A DNA stretch of 64,000 nt from JAFAGX01 sp963759875 (GTDB taxonomy: Bacteria > Acidobacteriota > Terriglobia > Terriglobales > Acidobacteriaceae). Made by a program: the position numbers and the translations under genes. The notes under the pieces were generated by a model, which was given only the letters and a program-made list of their open reading frames with translations, did no database searches and was not told the DNA's origin. Position 1 is the stretch's first letter, and every line of letters begins with the position of its first letter. Below, in pieces: positions 1 through 9,143 of this stretch. The stretch lies in contig CAVXBB010000015.1 of assembly GCA_963759875.1 (NCBI GenBank), forward strand, positions 930,001 through 994,000, in the 5' to 3' direction.

Positions 1-1281
1 GGCGATCGAGAAATTTGACCAGTCAAGATTGCATTGGTACGGCCCGCATCCTGAGTTAATGCCAGCCTGCCCCTGAATCCAATTCCAGAACGGGTTGGTG
101 ACACCCGCAAGAGCGTAGGCATCATCACTTTCGAGTCTAGATGGATGTAACGGGCTGCCCGTATCACCGACGTATCCTCCATAATGGGTAAGCGCTTCCA
201 CAATCGGGTACTGCCAAGCCGGCATGTAGTGTTGGAGCATCGCCAATTGATCATCGGTAAAGTCGAGGAAAAAAAGGGCCCCGCCTGGCGGGGCTTTCTC
301 AACATTGGTCCAGGTGCCAGAAAGGTTACCGCATGCCCGGGCTGCGCCAATGGTGGACGGAAACACCCGAGCTGCACCCCAGGTGTGGTCAGGTTTCATC
401 CAGCCGTTTTGTTCACATAAGACGTTGAGATATATGGCGTGATAAATATGACCTTGCATCAATTCCTGAAAGCGGATCTGGCCTAGGGGCGCTACCATGT
501 CGTTACTTGCCCAAGGATTACCAGAATTTACGCCGTAGCCTTTAGGGTCGCTTCGCGAATTCACCATGCTGTCGGATGGGTCGATCCCGATGGGGCAAGG
601 GTCTGCCATAGTGCCGGCATGAAGTCGGCCATTAATCGTGCCAGGACATTGCGGAAACCTGTATACCCCCTGACCGCCGAATCGATAAAAAGTGAAGTAC
701 TTATCCTGAGTTTGATCCCAAACCATGAAGAAGTCTTCGCTGTCGGCGCCATTCGTTACTGCCATGTTAGGGGCATGAAATCCCTTGTAGAGCGGATTGT
801 AGGCTGGATTCGTAGGTACGCTGCCGCCGGTAATGACATATACCGGATCGGTGGCTTGCCCATAATAAGTCGGAATATCCGTGATGCTGTTGCGGCTTCC
901 GGCGTGGGTCAAGATCATGATTGGCCCCTGGGTGCAACCACCGGCGTGGCAATTCGAAGCCGTAAGTGCTTTCTCGGCTATCTCGATGTCATCGGACATG
1001 CGATGCTGCATAACATCAGCTGGAAGCCGCTTGGCGAAGAGAGTTGTGGGGCTGGGCACATCCGTGATCGGTTCTTGGTTTGTGATGGTATGCGGCCGGG
1101 CAGAGCTCGTCCGAACGCTCTCAGCAGATGCGGAGACAGCTTGGTCGGCCACGTGAGTGCAAGCGACGTGCGATTGGATCAGGAGCAACAGCAAGACAAT
1201 TCGCGCTACCGTCGAGACCCTGGCCGGAGTCCTTGTTTGTCGTTTGTTGGGTTGATGTGCCGGGGTGACTACAAAAATCAT
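1..1281 (-). CDS. Secreted cysteine-containing protein, partial (paralogue of the 36.0 and 38.6 kb genes)
   Basis: I do not recognise an enzymatic family. The minus-strand frame stays open from an ATG at 1281 to the left edge, so the C-terminus is missing. A hydrophobic segment at residues 26-40 (RIVLLLLL) suggests export; the following VAC is a poor lipobox. A TNQEPIT motif near residue 68 matches the NQEPI motif of the two other family members in this window. Later motifs also align: FFMVWDQ with LFVWDQ, HIYHAIYLN with VINHAIWLN, and ALTHYGGYVGDT with ALQTYGGYLSDT. This homology is why I chose this frame over the long plus-strand open frame at 619-1335. An in-frame ATG at 1299 is an alternative start. 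The role is inferred only as a secreted or surface protein. Confidence 0.75.
   Translation of the reverse strand, partial: MIFVVTPAHQPNKRQTRTPARVSTVARIVLLLLLIQSHVACTHVADQAVSASAESVRTSSARPHTITNQEPITDVPSPTTLFAKRLPADVMQHRMSDDIEIAEKALTASNCHAGGCTQGPIMILTHAGSRNSITDIPTYYGQATDPVYVITGGSVPTNPAYNPLYKGFHAPNMAVTNGADSEDFFMVWDQTQDKYFTFYRFGGQGVYRFPQCPGTINGRLHAGTMADPCPIGIDPSDSMVNSRSDPKGYGVNSGNPWASNDMVAPLGQIRFQELMQGHIYHAIYLNVLCEQNGWMKPDHTWGAARVFPSTIGAARACGNLSGTWTNVEKAPPGGALFFLDFTDDQLAMLQHYMPAWQYPIVEALTHYGGYVGDTGSPLHPSRLESDDAYALAGVTNPFWNWIQGQAGINSGCGPYQCNLDWSNFSIA
265..300 (-). terminator. Terminator-like hairpin inside a coding sequence
   Basis: On the minus strand a perfect inverted repeat (GCCCCGCC / GGCGGGGC, 278-294) is followed within two bases by seven T residues (275-269). 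It has the shape of an intrinsic terminator, but it lies inside the open frame of the secreted protein, where it encodes part of a KAPPGGALFFL stretch. It could be a chance codon effect or could attenuate transcription. Confidence 0.4.
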
Positions 1282-1299
1282 TTTCTGAGGTGCATACAT

Positions 1300-1735
1300 G
1301 ATCACGGGTATGATACACAGCAAAACAAGGCTTGATATGCAGGTTCTGTTTTCGCTGCATCCTCCTGAATTCCAATCTGTGCTGGATTGGTTACTTTAGT
1401 AAGTCAAATGGCATTCACCCGCACTTAGTTTTTTTGGCTCGCGCCTGGTTGGCCGAGTACGGCCACACGGTAAATGGTACAGGTCGTGCTCCTTTAACTC
1501 ATCAAAGCCCCTCCCGGCTCCGACGTGCCTTAGCGTGGTGGTGAGTTGGTACGCGCAATGATTTCTAAGTGCAAGGAAATGAAGCACTTGTCGTGAAGTG
1601 GAAGATGGGGCTGAGGGAGCGAAGCTGCGCCCAGAGCTAATAAGTTTCCACTCAGCGAAAGAAGATGCGCAACGTGGAGACTTCCGGCCAGGTAAGTCAG
1701 CACTCTTTGGCACGCATCCAGCGGTATCAGTAAAA
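1300..1735. other. Intergenic region before the polysaccharide operon
   Basis: About 430 bases separate the divergent secreted-protein gene from the first glycosyltransferase. The open frames here (for example 1396-1758 on the minus strand) have no recognisable protein character. No clear -35/-10 pair, JUMPstart element or operator was found, although the promoter of the large co-directional operon is expected here. Confidence 0.4.
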
Positions 1736-3079
1736 ATGCCTCGTATCCTCTTTGTCACACACGCTTACCCACCCTCGGCTGCGGCGGGATCAGTTCGGGC
1801 TGGGGGCGTTGCAAAATACTTACCTCAGTTCGGCTGGGACGTTCTTGTGCTCACTGCCAAATTACCACAAGGTCCGCGTCCTGCAGCTCAGATTGTGGAA
1901 ACGGAATACAAGAATGTGATCGATGAGTGGAAGTCCAGATTCAAGATGGATCCAAAAGAAAGTGCTCATGCGAAGTTAGGATTGTCCCTCTCATCCAAGC
2001 CAAACTCCAATCGTCTTCACACGAATTTGTTACTGCTAGCAAAGGGCCTAATTGCATTTCCGGATGAGCACAGGGGCTGGATTCGTTTTGGGGTGGAGGC
2101 GTTGTCGAAGCTTAAGCCGAGCGATCAGCCCGACATAATACTCAGTAGCTCTCCGCCTGCATCGGTTCAGTTGATTGCGGCCAATGCTCGGCGGCTATTT
2201 AACCGTCCGTGGGTTGCGGATTTTAGGGATTTGTGGTCAGAGAACCTGTGGGGAGTGACGCGGCTTCTGCAACCTCTCCACAAGCGACTAGAGAAAAGAA
2301 CTTTGTGCTTGGCCGATGCTTTAGTGACTGTTTCAGAACCTTGGGCACGATCTCTTCAAGCTCGATATCCGCATAAGCCCGTGTATAAGATTACGAACGG
2401 CTTTGATCCGGACGACTTTGATAACCAGCCCACTACTCTGACAAGATCTTTCTCGCTTACTCATACGGGCCGTCTCTACGAAGGCAAACGCGATCCCACA
2501 CTCCTGTTCGATGTGCTGCATGAACTGATACAAGAAGGGCTGCTCGATAAACGAGATCTTCGGCTTCGCTTTTTTGGGCCCTCTGAACCGTGGCTTGGTG
2601 TTTTAGCCCAACGCTATGGGCTCTCGGAAGTCGTCGAGATTGGCGGCATGGTCGCCCGGAAAGAAGCTTTGCAGCGGCAAGCAGAATCCCAGATACTTTT
2701 GCTCTTGGGTTGGGCGGATCCGAAGGAGACAGGTCAACATACCGGAAAGCTGTTTGAATACTTCGGTTCGCGGAGGCCGATTCTAGCGGTAGGCGGATCC
2801 GCAGGAGTGTTAACCGATACTCTCCGGCAGACCGGCACTGGTGTGCATATTTCGGACAGAACCCGTTTGCGCGAGCACGTGCTTTCCTTGTATCGCGAGT
2901 TTAAGACTCGGGGGGCTGTTTCGTATCACGTCAACCAAGAAGCACTGTCTCCCTACACTCACATGGAAATGGCGCGACAATTCTCTGATGTGCTAAATGC
3001 GACCCTGACAGGAACTGTGACTTCTCCGCGGGTCGTCTCTCATCAGAGACTCGCTGATACCGCCAGCGTACTATCCTGA
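1736..3079 (+). CDS. Glycosyltransferase, GT4-like (GT-B fold)
   Basis: Predicted retaining glycosyltransferase that adds a sugar to a growing surface polysaccharide at the cytoplasmic face of the membrane. The 447-residue protein opens with MPRILFVTHAYPPSAAAG, the usual N-terminal strand and glycine loop of GT4 enzymes. VADFRDLW follows in the acceptor domain, then TGRLYEGKRD at the start of the donor domain and a GKLFEYFGSRRP segment at the position of the conserved nucleotide-sugar motif. The open frame extends upstream to 1598, but those 46 residues lack family character, so I placed the start at the ATG at 1736; no strong ribosome binding site marks it. It is the first gene of a co-directional polysaccharide operon. 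Confidence 0.8.
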   Translation: MPRILFVTHAYPPSAAAGSVRAGGVAKYLPQFGWDVLVLTAKLPQGPRPAAQIVETEYKNVIDEWKSRFKMDPKESAHAKLGLSLSSKPNSNRLHTNLLLLAKGLIAFPDEHRGWIRFGVEALSKLKPSDQPDIILSSSPPASVQLIAANARRLFNRPWVADFRDLWSENLWGVTRLLQPLHKRLEKRTLCLADALVTVSEPWARSLQARYPHKPVYKITNGFDPDDFDNQPTTLTRSFSLTHTGRLYEGKRDPTLLFDVLHELIQEGLLDKRDLRLRFFGPSEPWLGVLAQRYGLSEVVEIGGMVARKEALQRQAESQILLLLGWADPKETGQHTGKLFEYFGSRRPILAVGGSAGVLTDTLRQTGTGVHISDRTRLREHVLSLYREFKTRGAVSYHVNQEALSPYTHMEMARQFSDVLNATLTGTVTSPRVVSHQRLADTASVLS

Positions 3080-3117
3080 GTTTGGTGGATTGCTTTTCTG
3101 TCAATTTTTAAATCTCT

Positions 3118-4419
3118 ATGAACCAAACCATGAAAACCGAGATTGTTCTGAAAGATCTCAAATCCGAGTACAACGAGAATTCAGCCACTGGAACGCTCTG
3201 TCGCTTTTGTGGCACTAGTTTGCGGCACACCTTTGTCGATCTTGGTATGTCGCCATTATGCGAAAGTTATCTGGCCGCGGAACAACTGAATCGCATGGAG
3301 CCCTTCTATCCGCTGCATGTTTTCGTATGTGATCGTTGCTTCTTGGTTCAGCTTCAGGAATACGTGAGCGCCGAATCCATCTTCACCGAGTACGCCTATT
3401 TCTCTTCTTACTCCGACAGTTGGTTGCAGCATGCCAGCAATTATGCAGACCAGATGGTGGAGCGTTTCGGCTATGACACGTCCAGCTTTGTTGTTGAACT
3501 CGCCAGCAACGACGGTTATTTGCTGCAGTATTTCGTCAAGAAAAACATTTCATGTCTGGGTGTTGAGCCGGCTGTCAATGTCGCCAAGGTGGCGGTTGAA
3601 AAGGGAGTTCCGACTCTGGTCAAGTTCTTCGGCGCGGCAACCGCACGCGAAATGGTGAGCAACGGCCGGCATGCCGACCTAATTTTGGCTAATAACGCCC
3701 TCGCTCAGGTCCCTGACGTAAATGATTTTGTCAGAGGCATGAAAATCCTGCTTGCGCCTGGCGGCGTCGTTACCGTTGAATTCCCTCATCTCATGAGATT
3801 GATGGAGGAAAACCAATTCGACACGATCTATCACGAACACTTTTCTTACTTCTCGTTTATCACATCACAAGAGATCTTTGCGGTTCATGGATTAACCATT
3901 TTCGATGTTGAGGAATTGCCGACGCACGGAGGTTCGTTGCGAATCTTTGCGCGGCATGCCGAAGATAACTCCAAGCCGATGACTCCCCGTGCCCACGAAC
4001 TTCGCCAACGCGAGATTTCCGCCGGTTTCATGCGGTTGGAAACCTACTCACGTTTTGGGGAGCAAGTGAAGGAGACGAAACGTAAATTGTTGGAGTTCTT
4101 GATTGGTGTTCGCCGTCAAAACAAATCGATTTGCGGGTACGGCGCTCCAGGCAAAGGAAACACGCTTCTGAACTACTGCGGCATTCGCAGCGATTTATTG
4201 GATTACACGGTCGATCGCAGTCCACACAAACAGGGAAAGTTCCTTCCCGGTACCCACATCCCCATCTTCCATCCCGACCAGATTCGCGAAACTAAGCCCG
4301 ACTACGTCTTGATTCTGCCCTGGAATCTGAAACATGAGATCCGTCAGCAGTTGTCATATGTCAGAGAATGGGGCGGACAGCTGGTGGTTCCGATTCCCGT
4401 AGTTGAGGTTCTTGATTGA
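3118..4419 (+). CDS. SAM-dependent sugar C-methyltransferase
   Basis: Likely transfers a methyl group from S-adenosylmethionine to a carbon of a nucleotide-linked keto-deoxysugar, as TylC3/NovU-type enzymes do. The 433-residue chain has the three expected parts. An N-terminal zinc site uses CX2C pairs at residues 28/31 and 71/74. A Rossmann methyltransferase core carries ELASNDG at 127-133 and a YHEHFSYFS motif further on. A C-terminal domain contains GYGAPGKGNTLLNYCG. This order (Methyltransf_13, _23, _14) is diagnostic. A second ATG at 3130 is possible. The stop overlaps the TTG start of the following epimerase, implying coupled translation and a shared sugar pathway. Confidence 0.9.
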   Translation: MNQTMKTEIVLKDLKSEYNENSATGTLCRFCGTSLRHTFVDLGMSPLCESYLAAEQLNRMEPFYPLHVFVCDRCFLVQLQEYVSAESIFTEYAYFSSYSDSWLQHASNYADQMVERFGYDTSSFVVELASNDGYLLQYFVKKNISCLGVEPAVNVAKVAVEKGVPTLVKFFGAATAREMVSNGRHADLILANNALAQVPDVNDFVRGMKILLAPGGVVTVEFPHLMRLMEENQFDTIYHEHFSYFSFITSQEIFAVHGLTIFDVEELPTHGGSLRIFARHAEDNSKPMTPRAHELRQREISAGFMRLETYSRFGEQVKETKRKLLEFLIGVRRQNKSICGYGAPGKGNTLLNYCGIRSDLLDYTVDRSPHKQGKFLPGTHIPIFHPDQIRETKPDYVLILPWNLKHEIRQQLSYVREWGGQLVVPIPVVEVLD

Positions 4420-4964
4420 TCTTCCGAGAAACCCGACTAAAGGGCGCCTACCTCATTGAGCCAGAGAAACGATGTGATGACCGTGGCTTCTTCGCACGCA
4501 CATGGTGCGAAAAAGAGTTTGCGGATCACTATTTGAATCCCCGCATAGTTCAATGCAATATCTCGTTTAACAAACGGAAAGGCACACTCCGCGGCATGCA
4601 CTATCAAATTGCACCGGCAGCCGAGGCAAAGTTGGTGCGCTGCACAAACGGAGCGATTTACGACGTCATTATTGATCTTCGTCCAGATTCGCCGACGTTC
4701 AAGCAATATGTTGCTGAGACGCTCAGCGGGCAGGATCACAACATGTTGTATGTGCCCGAAGGGTTCGCTCATGGCTTTGTGACGGTCGAAGACAACACTG
4801 AAATCTTTTACCAAATGACTGCGTTCTACTCCCCGCAGCATAGTCGTGGCGTACGTTGGAATGATCCCGCATTCGGGATTGTGTGGCCTGTCCACGATCC
4901 CATCATGCTGGACCGCGATCGAGAATACCCCGATTTTGTGGCAAACGATCAGTTGCATGCATAA
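4416..4964 (+). CDS. rfbC: dTDP-4-dehydrorhamnose 3,5-epimerase-like (RfbC family)
   Basis: Cupin-fold epimerase that would invert C3 and/or C5 of a 4-keto-6-deoxy sugar nucleotide. The 182-residue length is normal. Family motifs are present: RGFFARTW near residue 23, GTLRGMHYQ with the catalytic His at 62, and VPEGFAHGFVTVED around 112-125. The start is a TTG whose last two bases begin the TGA stop of the methyltransferase (4416-4419), with GAGG a few bases upstream; this supports translational coupling. Because it sits directly behind a C-methyltransferase, the substrate may be an intermediate of a branched deoxysugar rather than rhamnose itself. Confidence 0.9.
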   Translation: MIFRETRLKGAYLIEPEKRCDDRGFFARTWCEKEFADHYLNPRIVQCNISFNKRKGTLRGMHYQIAPAAEAKLVRCTNGAIYDVIIDLRPDSPTFKQYVAETLSGQDHNMLYVPEGFAHGFVTVEDNTEIFYQMTAFYSPQHSRGVRWNDPAFGIVWPVHDPIMLDRDREYPDFVANDQLHA

Positions 4965-5952
4965 GATTATCGAGACCGAAAAGGCACAGATGCCTGTGTC
5001 GTCGAGCGATGGACCCCTCGTAAGTATCGGACTGCCCGTTTTTAATGCCGAGCACTATCTGCACGAGTGTGTGGGCGCAATTCTGGCCCAGACGTATAGG
5101 AATTTCGAACTAATCATCTCGGACAATGCTTCCGTCGATGCAACTGAATCCATTTGCCGCCGCTATGTTTCATCCGATCCTCGTGTTCGTTACTACCGCA
5201 ACCCGCGTAACCTGGGGGCGACCTTTAACTTCAGGCAGGTCGTGACTTTCTCTTCGGGGAAGTATTTTCTGTGGGCCGCGCACGATGATATGTTTGCGCC
5301 AGAATACGTGGAGCGCAGCATTTCAGTCCTTGAGAATAATCCTGAAGTCGTTCTCTGCTACTCCAAATCAATCGAAATTGATGAGCAAGGCCAGCCGGTT
5401 GAACGGAAGGAGCAGGCCCTGGCTGCAGACTCCGCCCATGTTCGGCAGCGTTTCCACGAATTGATTCGCATGGATCACAATTGCCAAGCTATGTTCGGCG
5501 TCATGCGCACAGCCGTGCTGAAGCGTACTTCGGTTCATGGCGATTTCCCGGACTCTGACCGTTGTATGCTGGCCGAGGTCGCGCTTTATGGAAAATTCTT
5601 CGAGCTTCCCGACCATCTTTTCTTTCACCGCAGCCACGCACTGCAAATGACTCAGCAGTTTCCTAGTCGCCAGGAAAGGATGGTCCGGCTGAATCCTGAT
5701 CGCGGATTCTCGCTCGTCTTTCCACATTTCCGCCAGCTGCGCGAGTACCTGCTAGCCATCCACCGCAGCCACTTAGCATGGAAGGATTGTCTAGCTTGTT
5801 ACTTCGAAATGCTGGGGTGGATTCGGGACAACCGACGCCGATTATGGCGTGATGTGCGCTACGCAATTCTGCAATTGCTGCAGCCGTTTCGCGCAAGATA
5901 TCGGCATTGGCGGCACTCACCCTCAACCGATGTCCAGAATCATGAGGTCTGA
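4957..5952 (+). CDS. Glycosyltransferase family 2
   Basis: Predicted inverting GT-A glycosyltransferase for polysaccharide assembly. The N-terminal half shows VSIGLPVFNAEHYL, then FELIISDNASVDATESICRRY and RVRYYRNPRNLGATFNF. The acidic metal-binding motif is AAHDDMF. The C-terminal third is basic and less conserved. The open frame extends to 4846 inside the epimerase gene; I chose the ATG at 4957, which overlaps the epimerase stop by eight bases. An ATG at 4990 (MPVSS) is an alternative. Total length is 331 residues from the chosen start. Confidence 0.88.
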   Translation: MHKIIETEKAQMPVSSSDGPLVSIGLPVFNAEHYLHECVGAILAQTYRNFELIISDNASVDATESICRRYVSSDPRVRYYRNPRNLGATFNFRQVVTFSSGKYFLWAAHDDMFAPEYVERSISVLENNPEVVLCYSKSIEIDEQGQPVERKEQALAADSAHVRQRFHELIRMDHNCQAMFGVMRTAVLKRTSVHGDFPDSDRCMLAEVALYGKFFELPDHLFFHRSHALQMTQQFPSRQERMVRLNPDRGFSLVFPHFRQLREYLLAIHRSHLAWKDCLACYFEMLGWIRDNRRRLWRDVRYAILQLLQPFRARYRHWRHSPSTDVQNHEV

Positions 5953-5953
5953 A

Positions 5954-7747
5954 ATGGCCACCGTCATCAGTAGCCAAGAAGAAGCAGTGCACGCGGTTGC
6001 GCCAATCCGACGGTCTGAAGAAAAAACGACGAACTCGTCGCGGCGCCGTCTGCTACTAAGCATGCTACTTGTGGCTCTTTTGGTAGGACTGGTATCGGCT
6101 TGGCATGGCGGAAGTTTCACCATGGGCGATGACGGCGTCTCTTACCTCGATCTCTCCGACGCATGGCGCAATCACGACTGGGTAACAGCCGCGAACGGCT
6201 GCTGGAGTCCTGGATATCCGGTGTTGCTGGCGGCTACTCTGGCTCTCGTGCATCCTTCAGCGTTTTGGGAGCCCCTCGTGGTTCGTGGGGTGAATTTCTT
6301 GGTCTACGTTGGCGCGATATTCGCCTTCGCCTTTTTTTGGAGAGCGTTGACCCGTTCCCTCGCTCGCCGAGCTGCGGCTATGGGTTTAGAGAATGAGCTG
6401 CCGAATTGGTCATGGTTAATTTTGGGATTCGCCTTCTTTCTGTTTTTTGGATGCGAATTCGTCGGCGTAAGCCTCGTGTCCCCCGACTTGGCTTTGTTTG
6501 CTTGCGTGATGCTGGTGACCGGAATGGTCATCCGAGTGAAAGATGGCAGCACGAGCTGGGCACTGTTTGCGGCCCTCGGGGCGATCTGTGCGATCGGCTA
6601 TCTGTTTAAGGCCATCATGTTTCCCATGACGTTCGTGTTTCTCGGTGTGGCCTTCTTGGCCGTGAAGAACAAGAGGAGCATAGTGCCACGCCTGACGCTG
6701 AGTTTCGCAGTTTTTATTCTTGTATCGAGTCCTTGGATTTGGATGCTTTCGCATGCGAAGCATCGGCTTGACTACAGCGACGTTGGCAAACTGAATTATC
6801 TGTGGTTCGCCAGCGAAGGATTCGATGATTATGGCTATCCTTTTCCATGGAAGCCTGCACCGGGGGAAGGTACCCCGGTGCACCCGATGCGCGATTTGTC
6901 AACATCTCCCCACGTTTTCGAGTTTCGTGCCCCATTTCGAGGTAGCTATCCCTTGTGGGATGATCCAGCCTACTGGTACGAGGGGGCAAAGATACCATTC
7001 CATTTAAGGCAACAGCTGCGCACAATTGAACGCTCGATAATAGGGTACTTTACTATCATTGAACGAGAGGGCGCGCTGTTGACTGGCGGTCTGTTCCTTT
7101 TATTGGCGGCACGCCGCCGAAAGGCAGTTCTGAATGCCTGGTACTTGCTTCTGCCCGCAGCAATCGCATTGACTTTTTACGCCATTTCTCACGGACTGGT
7201 GCAGAACCGATACATGGCACCATTTCTGCCTCTGATTTGGGCGGGCCTTTTTGGCGAGTTGTGCCTTTTGCACTTAAAGAATTCCCGCCTGCTGCCTCCT
7301 TTATTACTAGCGATGGCCATAATCTTTTGCTTGCCCGTAGTTCTGAATTTATCGGCTGACGTGCTTCAAAGTGCGAGAAAAATCCACGCCCGCACCTACT
7401 TCGATCACTACGACGCTGACGTAGCCAACTACTTGCAATCCATTGGACTTCATCCAGGAGATAGCCTTGGATACTTGCAGGCGCCGGAGGATGGCACAAA
7501 CAAATATTGGGCTCGCCTTGCCAAGACGACCATTGTGGCAGATATGTCGTTTCAAGATGTCCCCGCGTTTTGGCAAGCTGACGTGGCGACTCGAACCAGA
7601 GTTCTTGCTGCGTTTCGCAACGCCGGTGTCAAGGCGATCGTGGCCCACAACGCGCCATCCAGTGCTCGCAGCGTGGGCTGGGTGAAAGTCGGCAGGACAG
7701 ATTACTACGTCTTAAGCGGTTCGAATTTAGCCGAACCGAACAATTGA
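5954..7747 (+). CDS. Multi-pass membrane protein, GT39-like glycosyltransferase candidate
   Basis: A 597-residue polytopic inner-membrane protein. After a short basic cytoplasmic tail, the first membrane segment (LLLSMLLVALLVGLVSAW) is followed by an acidic loop, MGDDGVSYLDLS, at the position of the catalytic Asp/Glu of ArnT/GT39 polyprenyl-phosphate-sugar transferases. Many further hydrophobic segments follow, then a soluble domain of roughly 100 residues. The start is set at the ATG at 5954 because GAGG lies six bases upstream; an in-frame ATG at 5942 overlaps the previous stop. It could transfer a sugar from a lipid carrier outside the cytoplasm; a polymerase role cannot be excluded. Confidence 0.65.
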   Translation: MATVISSQEEAVHAVAPIRRSEEKTTNSSRRRLLLSMLLVALLVGLVSAWHGGSFTMGDDGVSYLDLSDAWRNHDWVTAANGCWSPGYPVLLAATLALVHPSAFWEPLVVRGVNFLVYVGAIFAFAFFWRALTRSLARRAAAMGLENELPNWSWLILGFAFFLFFGCEFVGVSLVSPDLALFACVMLVTGMVIRVKDGSTSWALFAALGAICAIGYLFKAIMFPMTFVFLGVAFLAVKNKRSIVPRLTLSFAVFILVSSPWIWMLSHAKHRLDYSDVGKLNYLWFASEGFDDYGYPFPWKPAPGEGTPVHPMRDLSTSPHVFEFRAPFRGSYPLWDDPAYWYEGAKIPFHLRQQLRTIERSIIGYFTIIEREGALLTGGLFLLLAARRRKAVLNAWYLLLPAAIALTFYAISHGLVQNRYMAPFLPLIWAGLFGELCLLHLKNSRLLPPLLLAMAIIFCLPVVLNLSADVLQSARKIHARTYFDHYDADVANYLQSIGLHPGDSLGYLQAPEDGTNKYWARLAKTTIVADMSFQDVPAFWQADVATRTRVLAAFRNAGVKAIVAHNAPSSARSVGWVKVGRTDYYVLSGSNLAEPNN

Positions 7748-7758
7748 GCTGCATCATA

Positions 7759-9090
7759 ATGGCATCAACGCAGATAGCAAAAAGTACGACGTTCCCGATG
7801 AGCATCGACGTAGGTGATATCGGGCGGAAGATGTACGGCCTTATCAAAGACTTGTACCCGATCTGCCGTAGCATCACCGGAGACGGATTTCGCAAGACAA
7901 TGCATCGTTTGCAGCAAGACATTCCGTTGACGATTCATGAAGTACCCTCAGGCACGGCTGTATTCGATTGGACCGTTCCGCGAGAGTGGAACATCCGCGA
8001 CGCGTACGTTAAGAATGCTCGCGGTGAGCGCGTCATAGATTTTCGCAAGCATAATTTGCATGTGATGAATTACAGCGTGGCGGTTGATCGCAAGATGCCG
8101 TTGGAGGAACTGAAGAAGCATTTGCACTCGCTTCCCGATCAGCCAGACCTGATTCCTTATCGCACCTCGTACTACACGGAGAACTGGGGATTCTGCGTGC
8201 CGCATCGCGACTTGCTGAATCTCGAAGAAGGAGAATACGAGGTTTGCATCGATTCCACATTGCAGGACGGTCATCTGACGTTCGGCGAGTATTACATCCG
8301 CGGTGAAACTTCCGACGAAGTCCTGGTTTCCTGCCACGCATGTCATCCTTCGTTGTGTAATGACAACCTTTCGGGGATCGCGGTTGCCACATTCGTTGCG
8401 AACGAGATCAGCAGGGCTTCCGCTCGTTATTCGTATCGCTTTCTTTTCATTCCCGGCACGATCGGATCCATTACCTGGCTTAGCCTAAATGAGGAACGTG
8501 CGCATGCAATTAAGCATGGTCTGGTATTAACCTGTGTGGGAGATCGTGGAGGGCTGAGTTATAAAAAGAGCCGGCGCGGTAATGGGGAAATCGACCGTGC
8601 TGCTATCCACGTGTTAAAGCATTCCGGCCAGCCGCATGAGATTCTGGAATTTTCTCCATACGGTTATGACGAACGTCAGTATTGCTCACCCGGTTTCAAC
8701 TTGGCTGTAGGCTGCTTGATGCGGACGCCTCACGGCCGATTTCCGGAATATCATACTTCGGCCGACAACTTGACCTTCGTCGATGCTACCGCTCTGGCGG
8801 ATACATTTTCGCGATGCCTTGCGATTTTCAACATACTGGAAAATAACCACACATTTGTGAACCAGAATCCAAAATGTGAACCACAGCTCGGGAAGCGCGG
8901 TCTTTACGGCGCAGTTGGTGGCGGTCACCCGAAGCAGCTTGAGTTCGCAATGTTGTGGGTGCTGAATCAGTCTGACGGCAAATCGAGCCTTCTGGATATA
9001 GCCGAAAAATCAGGAATTGACTTTTCAGTCGTTCAGAAAGCTGCGGAACTGTTGTCACGTCATTGTCTGCTCTCAGCGTACCGAGGATAA
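7759..9090 (+). CDS. DUF4910 / aminopeptidase-like domain protein
   Basis: Matches the DUF4910-type family: an M28-like zinc aminopeptidase fold wrapped around a DUF2172-like insert with a C-terminal winged helix. Visible motifs are DLYPICRSITGDGFR, VFDWTVPREWNI, SCHACHPSLCNDNLSG (likely metal site), FIPGTIGSITWL, YDERQYCSPG and GRFPEYHTSADN. Such proteins recur in polysaccharide clusters and their substrate is not established; de-acylation or amide hydrolysis of a modified sugar is a guess. A TTG at 7744, overlapping the preceding TGA as TTGA, is an alternative start, as is ATG 7798. It lies between a membrane glycosyltransferase and an oxygenase. Confidence 0.85.
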   Translation: MASTQIAKSTTFPMSIDVGDIGRKMYGLIKDLYPICRSITGDGFRKTMHRLQQDIPLTIHEVPSGTAVFDWTVPREWNIRDAYVKNARGERVIDFRKHNLHVMNYSVAVDRKMPLEELKKHLHSLPDQPDLIPYRTSYYTENWGFCVPHRDLLNLEEGEYEVCIDSTLQDGHLTFGEYYIRGETSDEVLVSCHACHPSLCNDNLSGIAVATFVANEISRASARYSYRFLFIPGTIGSITWLSLNEERAHAIKHGLVLTCVGDRGGLSYKKSRRGNGEIDRAAIHVLKHSGQPHEILEFSPYGYDERQYCSPGFNLAVGCLMRTPHGRFPEYHTSADNLTFVDATALADTFSRCLAIFNILENNHTFVNQNPKCEPQLGKRGLYGAVGGGHPKQLEFAMLWVLNQSDGKSSLLDIAEKSGIDFSVVQKAAELLSRHCLLSAYRG

Positions 9091-9143
9091 TTCTGTAAGC
9101 CAATTGGGATACATTCGGCAACAAGGTTCGTGAGGGAGGTTCT

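Noticed and set aside
619..1335. 238-residue plus-strand open frame
   Set aside because: It lies opposite a minus-strand frame whose motifs match two paralogues in the window; the plus frame has no protein character.
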